A DNA stretch of 63,698 nt. Source: Emmonsiellopsis sp. PD_33. Lineage: Eukaryota > Ascomycota > Eurotiomycetes > Onygenales > Ajellomycetaceae. Position 1 is the stretch's first letter, and each line of letters starts with the position of its first letter. A program made the translations under genes and the position numbers. Below, piece after piece: positions 1 to 11,655 of this stretch. The notes below the pieces were generated by a model. The model saw only the letters and a program-made list of their open reading frames with translations, searched no databases and had not been told where the DNA came from. The stretch lies in the NCBI GenBank assembly GCA_032988165.1, contig JANTQF010000202.1:1-63698 (forward strand), written 5' to 3'.

Positions 1-1933
1 AAGTGCCCGTACGACCGCCAATGGCTCTCCCGGGAAGTCAAACGTCCCTACCATGGACACTGCCACGGCTCCGCTCCCGCCGACCACCCCTCCCCCCCCT
101 GCCACCCCATCCGCCCCCCCCCCCCCCCTCCGCCCCCGCCCCCCCCTACCACCCCTACCGCCCCCTACAACCCCCCACCCCCAACTCCCCCCGAGATTTT
201 TGATGGGGTGCACATGACATCATGTGAGGTCACATTACAGTCAAATCTGCATGATATTTTCCCATATTTCTATAATTAAAGAGAGAGATGTCTTGCATCC
301 CACCTTTCTCTCGATTGAATCTGCGATCCTTTCAAAGAAAGGAGGCTTACCCAGGCAGATTGGGAAGGTTGCAACTACTTACAGTATATCAATCGGGTTT
401 ATCACTGCTATTCCCCCCAAAATACCCCATCTCCCCCCTTTTTTTTCTCACCCTCACATCTGGGTATATAAATCCCATTGATGTGTCCTGTTCTGAATAC
501 CGAACTCTGATTCTCTCTTTCCACCTAGTTTCCGCACGACGTTTTACCTCTCCACACACAACTCATCCTCCCGGTAGCGGCCTATATTATGCTTTCCTTT
601 ACCACTGGCCAAGTTTTGATTTTATAAATTCAAACTGTCTGATTGCCTAGTAAGTGTCATGCTTAGGAGTTTTCGTCATAGGTTGGAGTGGATATAGGCT
701 TGGAGAGTGTGCATTCAATGACATTTAGGACAAAACGTCTGTTTTATCATCAGCCTTCCATTACATATAAGGAGGCGGCCGAATGCGAAGGCAAGGGATG
801 AGATTGGTTACTTAGACCTTCCGAGTCAATAGGTAATGCGCTTCGATGAGCTGGAACTGAATCCAGTATAGGAATGAAGACAGTCCAGACGGAACAAAGT
901 AATAAATAATAAAAGGACGGAAAGACAATAAGAAAGACGGTAGAGTTAAAGTATCAGATATCAACCCTACCACTCATCAATACACGGAAATGCATGAGGG
1001 GCATACACCCTACTTCTTCAAGTACTAGTAGAAAAGCAGCCTGGGAAAGAAAAGAGGGGGGGAAACGAAGCCCTTCTTAGTAACCAGAAGATATAAAAGT
1101 CTCCAAGCACATTCGATGGTTAGGCAGCCATGAAGGGTCGACCTGCACCGCCCAGCCTCGCAATGTGCAAGGTTGGAGCGTGGGCTTGATCTCACGTGAC
1201 ATTTTAGTTGGGCGGTTCACCCTGTCTTCCTAGGGGGGAGCGTGGAAATGGAAACAGCGTCACACACTCGGTGACTGCTGCGGCTATCTGACTGGGGACA
1301 ATGGTCCTTGTCGCTCTTTGTTGCTCTATCGTGGAGATAGGTGTTCAGGATGAAGGAAAGCTCCTTATCTTGGGGAAGGAGTAAGGGCGTAAATAGTATT
1401 TGCGCTGAAGCATCGATCGACAAGAGTAGCCCGGGGAATTGAGTATTCCCGGCAGGGACATGGAGAGGGACTGAAAGTGGGATATGGCGAATATTTCAAT
1501 AGCATGCATGCAAGATGGCTTGTGGGTGGAGTTGAAATTCCATGTAGGCCATGCGAGAAATGCCAAGAAGCAGGATTTCTTCCCCCGTTCATATGTATGT
1601 CGTGGGAGACGCTGACCCGTGGATAGAAACACTTAATGGTGAACAACCGAATAAAAAGTTGGAGTAGAAGCCCGAAGTTTGATAATGCCCGCCTCGAGGG
1701 AATTGTCGATCCTGATTGGCTGCGCAGGGGGGGATCACCTCCCTCACGCTTTATAAACAGGGCCGCCCCCCCTCGTCAGCGCCCTTCCCCCAACTCACCT
1801 TTCACACCATCGTTCTCTAGCATCCTGCATTTCCCATGACATGACCTGAAAATCGCCTAAAATCCCCGCTGGAAGTTAGCTCAGACTCCTAAGTCTGATT
1901 CATCACCCCTTCCGCGGGGTGGCCCCTTGGACC
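1..1933. other. gene-free leading segment with C-rich tract
   Basis: No gene is supported here. Bases about 80-195 are a pyrimidine tract made almost only of C with scattered T and A; the frame open across it gives only a proline-rich translation and is low complexity, not a gene. The rest is ordinary unique sequence with short open frames on both strands that resemble nothing. The last 150 bases or so are presumably the promoter and 5' leader of the small gene starting at 1934. Confidence 0.6.
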
Positions 1934-2455
1934 ATGCCGCCGACATATGACAGCGTGGGCAGCGACTCAGAGGCTATAAACTGCCCACCATTCGGCCCCG
2001 ACGGCCGGATACAGGACGACTTCGTGCTCTTTGAGCGCTGCAACCATTCCGTCGTCGATATCGTCGGCGCCGACAAGACCTCGAAAGGTAGTCACGTGAT
2101 AGAAGAGGACATTATCCACGACCTCTCCCATAGAACACCACCCTTTCCTTCTATGCTGCCTATGAGGCGAAATGGGCAAGTAGAAAGGCCCGAGGCCGAG
2201 CAGCGGCAAGTTGGTCCCTCAAATTCGTCGTCTGTTGGAAAGAAAACCCGGGAACCCGGCCAAAATAGAAGCACCAGCATAAACGAGCAACAGGTCGAGG
2301 CCACGAGCAGCAAAACCAGGCCAGCTGATGCAAAACCAGCAAAGATAAACGAATGGTCTCGTCAGCTGGAAACACCTCCACCGACCCCTCGGATGGGTAG
2401 GCAGACGACACCAGATTTGTCTGAGTGGGACGAAGACATGGACTTGTTCGGGTAG
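1934..2455 (+). CDS. small acidic hypothetical protein (173 aa)
   Basis: A single open exon. The first ATG in the frame is at 1934 (MPPTYDSVGSDSEA); the frame is open slightly further upstream but only with a GTG. I do not recognise a family. The N-terminal 60 residues look ordered (DDFVLFERCNHSVVDIVG), and the rest is polar, charged and probably disordered. The C-terminus is acidic with hydrophobic anchors (DLSEWDEDMDLFG), a style typical of short interaction motifs. There is no signal peptide or membrane segment. A CACGTG hexamer lies within the coding sequence near 2093. It precedes the 3037 gene on the same strand by about 580 bases. Codon-level coherence over 170 residues favours a real gene, but a transcript is needed. 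Confidence 0.5.
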   Translation: MPPTYDSVGSDSEAINCPPFGPDGRIQDDFVLFERCNHSVVDIVGADKTSKGSHVIEEDIIHDLSHRTPPFPSMLPMRRNGQVERPEAEQRQVGPSNSSSVGKKTREPGQNRSTSINEQQVEATSSKTRPADAKPAKINEWSRQLETPPPTPRMGRQTTPDLSEWDEDMDLFG

Positions 2456-3036
2456 GAAAAAATTGGTAGGAAGTGAGAAAGCGTCCATTCAATTCCGGCT
2501 GACGTTAATTCATAGATCAGTAGCGCGGTTACTGCTCATCCTATTCTGGGATGAAGGACTGGTGGCTCGGGGGAGTAGATGCTCGTAATGATGCTATCCG
2601 ATATGTTCGGGAACGGCACGGCGTTTGGGGAGTTCGGGGATTTAAAAATATTGCCCTAAGTGGATTTATATACCCAGAGACGAGGAGAGGCAAATAAGAC
2701 TGTTGCCTTGTGAGCTATGGTAAAGAAACAGAGGTTCTAAATGTATATAATATTGGCTTGAAGTTGCTGTCGAAATGGCATGGATGAAGTCGGAAGCCCG
2801 GGTCACGTGCATACTTAGCGCCCCGCACGGGCCATGTCGCTTAATAAAAGCTGGGCATTGGGCAATTTTTATAAATCTCCGTCTTCTCTTCTCAACTTCC
2901 CTTCTTTTGTTTCATTTCCACTTTTCGAGTGAAGGCTTTTTTGCTTCATAAATACCAGATATATTGACCAAGCACATCTGCCACCTGCAAGACTTGTTCT
3001 ATGTCCTTCCTCTAGCTATTGCCAGGGTTCCGCAGG
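2456..3036. other. intergenic: 3' end of 1934 gene and leader of 3037 gene
   Basis: No gene seen. CACGTG occurs near 2804 and a TATA-like ataaaagc near 2844, followed by a pyrimidine-rich stretch (2877-2935) typical of fungal transcription start regions. A five-codon upstream ORF (ATG at 3001, TAG at 3013-3015) sits 21 bases before the start of the next gene. Confidence 0.5.
3001..3015 (+). promoter_or_regulatory. upstream ORF (4 codons plus stop) before the 3037 gene
   Basis: ATG TCC TTC CTC TAG lies in the probable 5' leader, 21 bases before the chosen start at 3037. If transcription begins upstream, this uORF could lower translation of the main frame. Its existence is seen directly; its function is inference. 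Confidence 0.35.
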
Positions 3037-4745
3037 ATGTCCCCTGGCCGGATCACAGAGCAGACAGAGCAAGACAAGCAGATCTTAGCTCTGGCTAGAG
3101 GTTTTGATGCCTTGATTGAAACAATTCAGAAACTGACCTGCCAGGAGAGAGAGCTACGGAGTAAGCTTCAGTTTGCTCATGATGAGGTATGTGTTCCCTT
3201 TTATCTACTTTCCTCCCTTGCCCATTCCTCGTTTTGTTGCCTTATATGATGAGAGAACCATGATTAGCTCTAGATCAGGAGTTGCTTCGGCAGCGGTGAC
3301 CGATTAACATGTATTATCTGATTTGGCATTTCTTACATACAATTCTTACGACCATTACCGGCGTAGCATTTGCTGACATTTACCGTCAACAGTACTTAAA
3401 GCTTGCCGATCAACTGCCCAGCCGCTCACAGTCTGAAATAGAGATAGCGGAGAAGATACTTCCCGTTCCGTTCGAAAAGAGTAACTGCAACTCATTTACG
3501 GATCCCACAAGATGGATATATGAGGTGGAGAAAGCTGGTTATGTCGCTGCTACCGGATTCGATGCCATCGCTAAGGGTCTCGAGGCGTACCGAAGTATAA
3601 CGGACACGTCGGCAGCACCAGATGGGTATGGAAACAATACAAACATGTGTCTGGTGGCTGCCGACGCCAAAGCTAGGTCCTCTATTGAACATGACTTTAC
3701 AACTAAGGGTATCCAAGGAAATCTTCGGTGCCCATTTGCGATCCCAAATGGAGGGCCACCTCCTGCTCGTTTAGCCAACGGAGATTTAGACAGTTGTGCG
3801 CGGGACCTTGATCCCATCAAAGCCGAGTCGCTTCAGGATACGCAATCTGCTTCCGTGCGAGATTCTGCTCCCAGATGTCCGATAAGGTATCTAGATAATC
3901 ACTCCCCAGAGGAGGTTGCGAAATATTTCGAGAACCACAAGCACGAGATCCCTCGCAGTCATACTATTTGCATTCAGCGTTATCAAAAAGACTCCCAGAG
4001 TGTCCGTCAGCTGGATGAGAAGTACGGCGATATGGTCAATATGATTAAGGGCCTGGGTCTTTACCACCAACCTTACCTTCCTTCCACCCAAGAACCCAGT
4101 AGACCTGGTGGCGCCGGTTCCGTCTCCGTCAGTAGGGTAGAAAAATGGGCTGAAGATGTCAGCGCCAAGTCACCGAAAGAAGAAGAAACCCTGTCCCATG
4201 AGGCAGTGGATGATGAAACCGAAGAAAGAAAGAGCCATTTTGAACGACAACTGCGAGACGTTCGAGTAGGCGAATCTCCAAGTAGACCTTGGGGTATTCA
4301 TGTACCGCTCTCGCAAGGGGTTGCCCAGAGTGCCATTGTCTCGCCATCTGTACCAGTAGCTGGTGCACCGGAAATGCCGCCGGCGGATTACGCGGGAGAA
4401 GCCCCGGAGGCGTCGTCCATTTCTACTCCTGTCCCTGAAAAATCCAAAGCTTCACCAGCTGCCGCCCGATGCCCGTTCCACAATCTCGCAACCAAACAAG
4501 ACCCGCCACCCCATGCGTTTCCTGAATCTGCAGGATCGGATATGGAAGTTGAGGAGAAGCTGGAAGACCAGCTGTCCGACAATTTCGATGCCCCTCCTAC
4601 TCGCGTCCCGGCGAATCGGCCATCGCCGCCGCCGCCACAACCGCCTGTCGAGTCGAAGATGGTGTTTCATGGTCCCGTATTCTTTGGGTATACCGCAGAG
4701 GAAGCTGCCGCACTGATTCAGCAGCTGGGAGCTCGAGCGGGTTAA
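3037..4745 (+). CDS. conserved fungal protein of unknown function with repeated RCP motifs (500 aa)
   Basis: Two exons: 3037-3186 and 3393-4745, with donor gtatgt, branch-like tgctgac at 3371 and acceptor cag at 3390-3392. The join is in frame and gives 500 residues. The start is the first ATG (MSPGRITEQTEQ); a TTG 18 bases upstream is not a plausible start. The N-terminal 90 residues form a coiled-coil-like helix (ALIETIQKLTCQERELRSKL). Three Cys-Pro motifs follow: LRCPF, PRCPI and ARCPF. The central part (SPEEVAKYFENHKHEIPRSH, then a Cys and QLDEKYGDMV) looks like the conserved core and might bind metal through its Cys/His residues. The C-terminus ends in a second conserved-looking motif, VFHGPVFFGYTAEEAAALIQ. 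I recall similar uncharacterised proteins in other filamentous ascomycetes but no function. The 206-base intron is long for this window and could hide a small exon. Confidence 0.75.
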
Positions 4746-5405
4746 AATAACCACCGCTATCGCCCCTGATTATCTTTCCAACCCCAGACTGATTACGATC
4801 TCGTCATACTTTGTATATCATACCCCCAGCCTGTTTCCCGATTTGTCTTGCACATTTTAGCATTGGTTAGCGTCCGCATATTTTATTGCAAGCGATCATG
4901 TATGAGTTTGTCATTGCGCGAGCGTTTGCTAGGTTTTTGTCTTGGCATTTGAATGTTGGAGTCAGTGTGCATGCGTGAAGTTATTATTATTAATTAGATA
5001 TCTATAGAAGATGTGACTCTTCAATTTGCAAGACTTCACAAGCTCAACTCGTCTATCAAGCCATTTGTATGTCATGTTCCATCTATTATTCTCCAAGCTA
5101 GTTATAAAAAACCACCACAACTCTTGCTGGGACGTCATCGGAGCAGGACCGCTTTCCGTAGGTTCATTAAAACTATGCCGAGGGATTGGTATTCAAATAT
5201 GTCTTCCAGACATTCTTGAGAAGTATCATTGGCATTTTCAACTGTGGCCAACCCTTACTGTAGGTCAAACGCGCTATCTTATCAATCAGATCTAGATCAC
5301 GTGGATGGCTCAATCTGATCATGTGACTTTCCCTCTCCGCATCCCAGCTCCGATCCCGCCGTGTTCAAGACTTAGTAACCAGCAGAGCCGCAACTTCTAA
5401 CCACC
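4746..5405. other. intergenic, 3' UTR and RidA promoter
   Basis: No gene is supported. Two overlapping short frames at 5013-5295 do not resemble proteins. CACGTG (5298-5303) and tcatgtgac (about 5319-5327) lie about 100 bases before the RidA start and are candidate bHLH-type sites. Confidence 0.4.
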
Positions 5406-6308
5406 ATGCGCCCCGCCAGCATAAACAACATCACCACTCCCCTCCGCCTCACCTCCTCTCTTCCAAGATTTCTTCTCCGCAATCCCTCAGTCTCCCGCCC
5501 ATTCGCCACGTTCAAACCAACTCGCCCTTGTGCTTCAAACGAACCCCCCATTAGAAAAGTCCCCTCTGCCTTAGCAACCGATTTCCCCATCCACATTCGG
5601 CAAAACATGTCTGATATCGTCCACGTCTTCGCGAAGGATGCCTGCCCTCGTGAGTTCTCCCCCGTTTCCCCCGCCATTGGTCCTGGACGAGCTCCCTGCG
5701 GGGGAACTACCCCCTCCATAAATCCAAACCCATGCTAATCAGCTCTCTATCTATCCAGCTGCCGGCCCCTACGTACGTTCTACTACATTCCTCCAGCATA
5801 TGACCAGCATATCAGAGAAGAAACCTAACCAATTGATTGCTCCCAATGCAGTCCCACGCCATCAAAGCCAACGGCCAGGTCTTCCTCTCCGGCGCAATCC
5901 CCGCTGACCAACACGGAACTGTGATCGAGGGCACCGTGGCTGAGAAGACAGAGCTGTGCTGCAAGAATATCGCGGCCGTATTGGCCGCCGCGGGAACCAC
6001 TGTTGATCGGGTGGTGAAGGTTAATGTAAGTAGGGGGCGATATTGCTGGTTATACACTGAGACATCGGGGAATCAGTTATATACCGTTTTAACGCTCTCA
6101 CCACACTTTTTTTTTTTGGCGTTTTCGGCTAACGAATCCTCAACTTTGAAAACGAATCTAGGTCTTCCTCACCGACATGGCCGATTTCGCTGAGATGAAC
6201 GGCGTCTATGAGAAATTCTTCACGCATAAGCCTGCCCGCAGCTGCGTGGCTGTGCACCAGCTTCCCAAGGGCGTGCCTGTTGAGATTGAGTGCATTGCCC
6301 TGCAGTAG
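5406..6308 (+). CDS. mmf1: RidA/YjgF/YER057c-family enamine/imine deaminase, mitochondrial form (192 aa)
   Basis: Four exons: 5406-5649, 5759-5772 (14-nt micro-exon), 5852-6025 and 6162-6308; 579 coding bases. Members hydrolyse reactive 2-aminoacrylate and other enamine/imine intermediates from PLP enzymes and protect branched-chain amino-acid metabolism. The spliced core reads ACPPAGPYSHAIKANGQVFLSGAIP, interrupted here only by intron positions, and has the family ...GPYS.AI motif. It ends in ...SCVAVHQLPKGVPVEIE, where the Arg before Ser-Cys is the usual carboxylate-binding residue and the final IE is conserved. The first 67 residues are Arg/Ser/Pro-rich without acidic residues, a mitochondrial presequence. 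An internal ATG at 5607 (MSDIVHVFAKDACP) would give a cytosolic protein of 125 aa, the usual family length. The gene is convergent with the Munc13-like gene downstream. Confidence 0.9.
5759..5772 (+). other. mmf1: 14-nt micro-exon of the RidA gene
   Basis: Bases 5759-5772 are flanked by ...tatccag and gtacgt. Including them joins exon 1 (ends phase 1) to exon 3 in frame and restores the residues P-A-G-P-Y just before S-H-A-I, exactly the conserved family motif. Skipping them would shift the frame. The evidence is direct reading plus family knowledge. Confidence 0.85.
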
Positions 6309-7436
6309 ATTAGCCGGGAGAATGAAATAGAAGAATAAATAATATCCTGCCTTTACTCTTCATGGGTTGTGGGGCGAAAGGTGCGGGGAAGGCTGTGGGT
6401 AACATGACATGTCTTGTGTGTGTTTTCCCGTTCCTATATATATCTGACAAGAGATGTTGTATACATATTGCGTGTAGAATGATGATGGTTCCCTTTGTGG
6501 AATATGAATACATCCAAACAAATTTATTTTATTTTATATTTATTTTTATGCTAATAGAAGCTATCAATTATCCAAAACTGCTTATTCCTTGATGCTGCGT
6601 TGAGACTCGCCAATCAATGGTAAATTACGAGCCTGGCTTTCGGCAAAGTACATTACATCCGGTAACATGATCGGGAAACCAGGGACCTGTCGGGCAAGGC
6701 GGGAAACTTCTAATGTAACTGGCTATCACATCGCACGCAGGAGAAAAATAAATTAAGAAAAAAGCCCAATCATCGGCTGGGAATTGTTAAGGTATATATA
6801 ACTATAATAAGGGATAGTAGTTATCATTATTATCGAGGCGTGTGTCGTGTTAACCCCGTACAAAACAGCAGAATCGGCCACGTAAATGGATAAATCAATA
6901 GATGGAGAGAGGGGTAAGGAATAGCTAGCGTAGCATTGAAGGGAGGAAAGGGCAAAAATTGAAAACAAACAAATAGATGCGTTGATGCTTGGGTGTTTTG
7001 GAGTTAGAACGGGAAATGAAATGACAAGTAAAAGGCTCAGTGGTGAGGGGGATATCAAGATGAAAAAAAAAAAAAACGGAGAAGAGAAAGAGAGGGAGAA
7101 AACAAAAAATGAGAAGCTGGTGGGATTATTCGGATCCTCCTCTCCGTGTGTGCATCGTATGGGGGGGAATAAAAGAGAGCAGAAAATAAAAATGCCGACA
7201 ACTTCAGGACTCTCACTCAACAGCGCTAAAGACATAAGATATTTAAACCCAGCTGATCACAACAAAATCATACCCCCCCTTCTCTTCCCTGGGAGAGAAA
7301 TAGTAAACCATTCCCATAGACCGCTCTTATAAGATAGAAAATTTCATCCGTTCATTCGTAGGCAGGCGATTGTTGTGAGTCGTACGTAGATTCGATCAGC
7401 TCATCAGCTCATCCCCACATTTGCTTCTATATATTA
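6309..7436. other. intergenic between convergent genes, AT-rich
   Basis: Holds the two 3' UTRs (RidA from the left, Munc13-like from the right). There is an AT-rich run at 6515-6560 and an A11 run near 7065. The 160-aa minus-strand frame at 6753-7235 is a Ser/Phe/Pro-rich low-complexity translation of a polypurine stretch and is not a gene. Confidence 0.5.
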
Positions 7437-10400
7437 TTACCTCCGGGGTAATGTTCCAGCCATCCGACCTCCACCACCAGCCATAAGACTCTGCTTCACA
7501 ATCAAATCCGCTGCCGCAGCGGTAGCTAGTCTTTCCTTCTGCCTGTTGCGATCACGGATGTAGGCATAGGCTTCGGGTCGCATACGAAGGATACGCAGGA
7601 TCATATCATCGTTTGGTTCGGCTTGTGCTTCTCGCCATTTCTCCTCTTTGGCTTGCTTCATGGTGCCTAGGTTGCGAGATAGCATAATGCTCTTTCCACG
7701 GCGGGCGGAGGGGACTCCGGCAGAGCCACCGATGCCGGAGAATGGACTGAGAGATGATGAGGTTGCGGAGAGGCGGTTGCGGTTCGCTTGTTGTTTTGTT
7801 GCGGTTGCTGAGGCCATGCGTTCAGAGGTCCGGATGAGGTGTTCCGTCGGTTCGAAGTAGAAGAAGAAGAGTGTTTGGATTTCGTGGTATTTTGGAGATT
7901 TGAGAATGTCTAGCGGTACGCCATTTGCTTCGCCAGTTTCTTCATCGACAGCGTTGAAGAAGTTGAGGAGTAGGACGAGCCAGCGGGATACGACGTCGAC
8001 TTCTTGCTGTGTGAGGGGCCGCTGGTTGGAGGGCTTGTCGGAGAGTGGTGGCACTAGAAGGCCTTCGACAGTCACGAGGACCTCTTTCCATAGACGAGCC
8101 ATAACAGTCCTCATAGCTTCTTCGGTTAATGTCTGGTTCATGATAGAAAAGTTGTCATCGAAGTACGTGAATAGGGTTTCTAGTGCTCCCTCAATTTCCG
8201 CTTGGGTGGGACCCGTGCTAGTCGGAGCTCTGTTTCGGTTAAAATAGCTGGACACAGTAGACATAGTGATGCCTTTCGATAACAATGCTTTGAGAGCGCG
8301 ACGGGAAAGACAGTGGTTGATATACGCGGAAAGCTGGGCGGGTTGTCAGTAAAGTGGCTTGCTCGATGTGTCACTAGAGGTAAAGACTGACCTTTTCAGT
8401 TGTCTTACGAGTCATCTCCCTCTCCGTCCGTTTCAAAGTACGGAAGGTCCTACCGAAATAGAACTGAATATCGTCGCGTTCCCCTTCCATACTTACACGA
8501 AGTAGAAGTCGACCCTGCGTATCCAAATCTAACCAGTATTCTCTTGGGACGAAGTCCGAGAAATGGGCTGGATCTAGTTTGAGAGATGTGCGGCCCATAT
8601 AGTCGTGACTGCCCACTGCATCCCAATCCCAGACAGTTGCAATGATATTCTGGGGCCCTTTAGTCATGATATCAACAGTATCGTCCCAGCGTGGGTTGAG
8701 GTTGTCGTATATTATCCGAGACTTGAATATACGCTGAGACTCGTCGGCCAAAGTAACGTAAGGATCACTAAGCCCGTCCATATCACAGCCCTTCAGGTCT
8801 TCCGCTTCTACGATTTTCACAGTGAAAACGTAATTGGTAACCTTTCGTGTCCGTTTTGTCGCAGGAGGTGCGTTCTTTGCAAGCACGTCAGCACAGGCAT
8901 CGACATTGATCTCCTTTTCAAGCTTGTCAAGTTGATGAAGCGCATATTCGATATTATTAAGTTTTACGAACGACTAAAAGGTCAGCGATCCTGTATAAGC
9001 AAGCTTTGATATTTCGGGGCTCACCTCTGGGAAGAACTGGAAGGGTTCGATCTTTTCCTTGTTGTTCCACGCTTCCTTCGCCATTTGCATCCATTTTTCC
9101 TGTTTAGTTTGAGACAGGGCTGCCTCTTGTTCGGGGGTGAGGCGGTCCATTTCCTTGATGAATGACTGTTCAAGAACCTCACAATACCTTGCTAAGCCAG
9201 TGCCGATAGATTTGGCGATGGCAGTCATGAACTTGGCGTACCCCACATCATCATCCCAATTAAGTTTTACAATCTGGTCAATGACTTGGTTAAACGATCG
9301 GAAAACGTCGATGACAGACACACTGTGGCGCTGCTCCTGGGATGGGATGTCGTTGGGCATGTCCGTTCGGACTTTGAAGTTGTCTTGCTTGATAGCCTCG
9401 TCGACCCAGCCGGCGATTTTCTCATCGGTCGCCCGAATCCAACGCCAAACGAAGTCGGATAGGAGTTCTTCAATTGGAATCGGGAATGGATCGCTGTATC
9501 ATGATTCGTTGTTAGTAAACGTGTTTTCTAACATATGCGATATCGCCGAACGCGAGTTTATACTTACCCTGGGAGCGCCTGCCCGTAAACCTGACGAACG
9601 TCTGCTAATTCTTTATACAAGTCGAAACCGTCCTGGATGTCGATTGCTTCGTTTTTATCTCTAGCGGCTTGAATAATCCTAACAATGATATCGCGCGCGT
9701 CCTCTGCGAACATGGGAAGAATACAGTTCACAAGAATCGTAAACGGATTGACACTAGCAAGTTAGCTTAAGAAGCACTGATGGCGACCCAGGTTGAGTAA
9801 CATACCCCATAATCTCTGCATTCTTTCGGTATCTCTTCTGTATTCGCTGGCAGAGCTTCATGATACCTTTGCCAAGCTGTATTACATGATAGAATTCCCA
9901 ATCCTGCTGGTTCGGAGGTATTTCCTTGTCAAGCATTTCTTGATACACTTCTTTCGCCTTTTCTACAAGCCCGTCATAGACGTAAGATCGGAATCGTTCG
10001 TGATCTTCTGGGTTGGGAGAGAAGCATGGATCTGCTTCAACGTAGTTCTCGAGTACGAACATCACCGAACCGATGGGTGGAACTTTGGTATCGTAGCAAT
10101 GCATCATAGCCTCATAGAGGTGTCGAAGAAGTGCCTCGTGGAGAGACTTGACGAGCTGTTCCATAACACCAATATCTGCAACCGTCCAATTAGACCTATC
10201 GGAAAATGGACTGATGGCAAGACTACTCCGTTTATTTTTGTCCTGCTGTGGCTGTTTCACGAAGGCGAAGGCGGAATCGAGTGTATCGAGATCAATCTCC
10301 TGTTCGACATATTTTTCGCGAAACACATCCAGTAACAAAACAGCTCTAGACGAGGTCGGTATGCGCCAGCGAAGACTAATTTCGTTCAGTAAATCGGTGG

Positions 10401-11655
10401 ACTGTTTCGATAGGAGCGGTGGGGAGCCTGCGTCAGAGGCGGTATTATCTGGGTTGAGTCGATTTTTCAAGTCATACGAAATAACTTCTGCGAGCAGAGC
10501 ACGGTAGAAGGGCACAGGATCCGGTGGAATATAGGTATAAATATTAGCGTCATTAGATTGACTGTAGGATAAATCGGAAAGCGAGGAAGCAAGATCAGCG
10601 ATTTCTGACACTGGACGGGGACCGCCAGAAGTGCTTGTTTTGGTTTCCGGGTTCGACTGCATTATGGTAAACATCATGCCAGAAAGGTCACCGTCTTCCC
10701 CCTTTTTCCAAGAGTCATAAGCCTCGACCGATTCAAAGTCTTGGCTCGACAATGTCTTTCCCGTATTCAAATTAAGCTGAACTTGATACGTCTTCAAGTC
10801 CTTTAATGCTGCGGTCGCCGTCCACTCGTCTTTGTTCCTGTTTATGTCGGACTGGACCTGCGAGTTCCTGAGACCAAATACTTTCGCGACCGCTTGCACC
10901 AGAGGCATGTCGTCGACGTTGTAAGTAAGAGGTACGAGTTCAGTTGTCGTGGTTCCTGGTCCGTCCTGCGAGAGGTCTTGATCATGCGCAAGAAGCTTTG
11001 TCTCCAAAACCGAGAGTTGGCTGGCCAGTTCAGGCTTATCCTTGTCCCATCCATTTTCTTTTAAAATTCGGGTGATGAGTCTCACGAATAGAGCGACATG
11101 CCGATCAACCATGAGCTTCCAGCTCGTATCATCTGGCGGCTGTCCCTTCGAGAGTTCCTTGGTGGCATTGGAAAAGAATATAAGAACGAGAGGCTCCGCA
11201 CGCCGTTCATCCTTCATACTCTTGTGGAAGCTTGGCTCTTTCAGTTCGTTCAGGAATGCTGCGAAGGTTCTCCTGACGCCTTCATCCTGATATGCTTTAT
11301 CCCTTTCCGTCCCCTTGAATACCCCAGTCAACCGATTTTCGAGCCTACTCAAGAATCCATGGGGTAATCTCGTGCTCTTGTGGTCTTTAACCAAGCTGAG
11401 ATCACTGATTATAGAAGCGGAAGATTTGTGGGCGCGTTGGCGAGGGGTCGGTATGCTTTGCGTGGTGCGACGGGCTCGCGGTTGGAGGAGGTAGGCCAGA
11501 TAGGCCGCACGAAGAGCGTATATGTAGGCATCATTGGCGGTGACTGGTCGCTTTCGAATAGCGGAACCAGCACGCGACAGGCGGTTTATGTGTTGGCTGC
11601 TTTGGCTGTCCAACCGTCGACTGATGCCGCGAGAATGCGAGGATGATGTCGACAT
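7437..11655 (-). CDS. Munc13/Unc13-like MUN-domain and C2-domain protein (Git1/Ync13 type), 1,327 aa
   Basis: Five exons on the minus strand: 11655-9806, 9753-9568, 9493-9025, 8973-8392 and 8333-7437; every junction keeps frame, 3,984 coding bases. Order: a polar N-terminus with a helical ANDAYIYALRAAYLAYLLQ segment, a long helical MUN region with MHD1 (roughly residues 590-760), a C2 domain (about 875-985, with VKIVEAEDLKGCDMDGLSDPY and a WDWDAVGSHDYMG loop carrying the acidic Ca2+/lipid-binding positions), then MHD2 (about 1050-1190) and a basic disordered tail. There is no C1 or second C2 domain. In animals Munc13 primes SNARE assembly for exocytosis; in fission yeast the relatives Ync13 and Git1 act in exocytosis/cytokinesis and in glucose/cAMP signalling. 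Role here is inferred from those. The donor of intron 4 is gtcagt, slightly unusual. Confidence 0.85.

Noticed and set aside
3..203. Pro-rich 66-codon frame
   Set aside because: Translation of a C-rich low-complexity tract, running from the window edge, no protein signal.
6753..7235. 160-codon minus-strand frame rich in Ser and Phe
   Set aside because: Complement of an A/G-rich stretch in a convergent 3' region; no domain.
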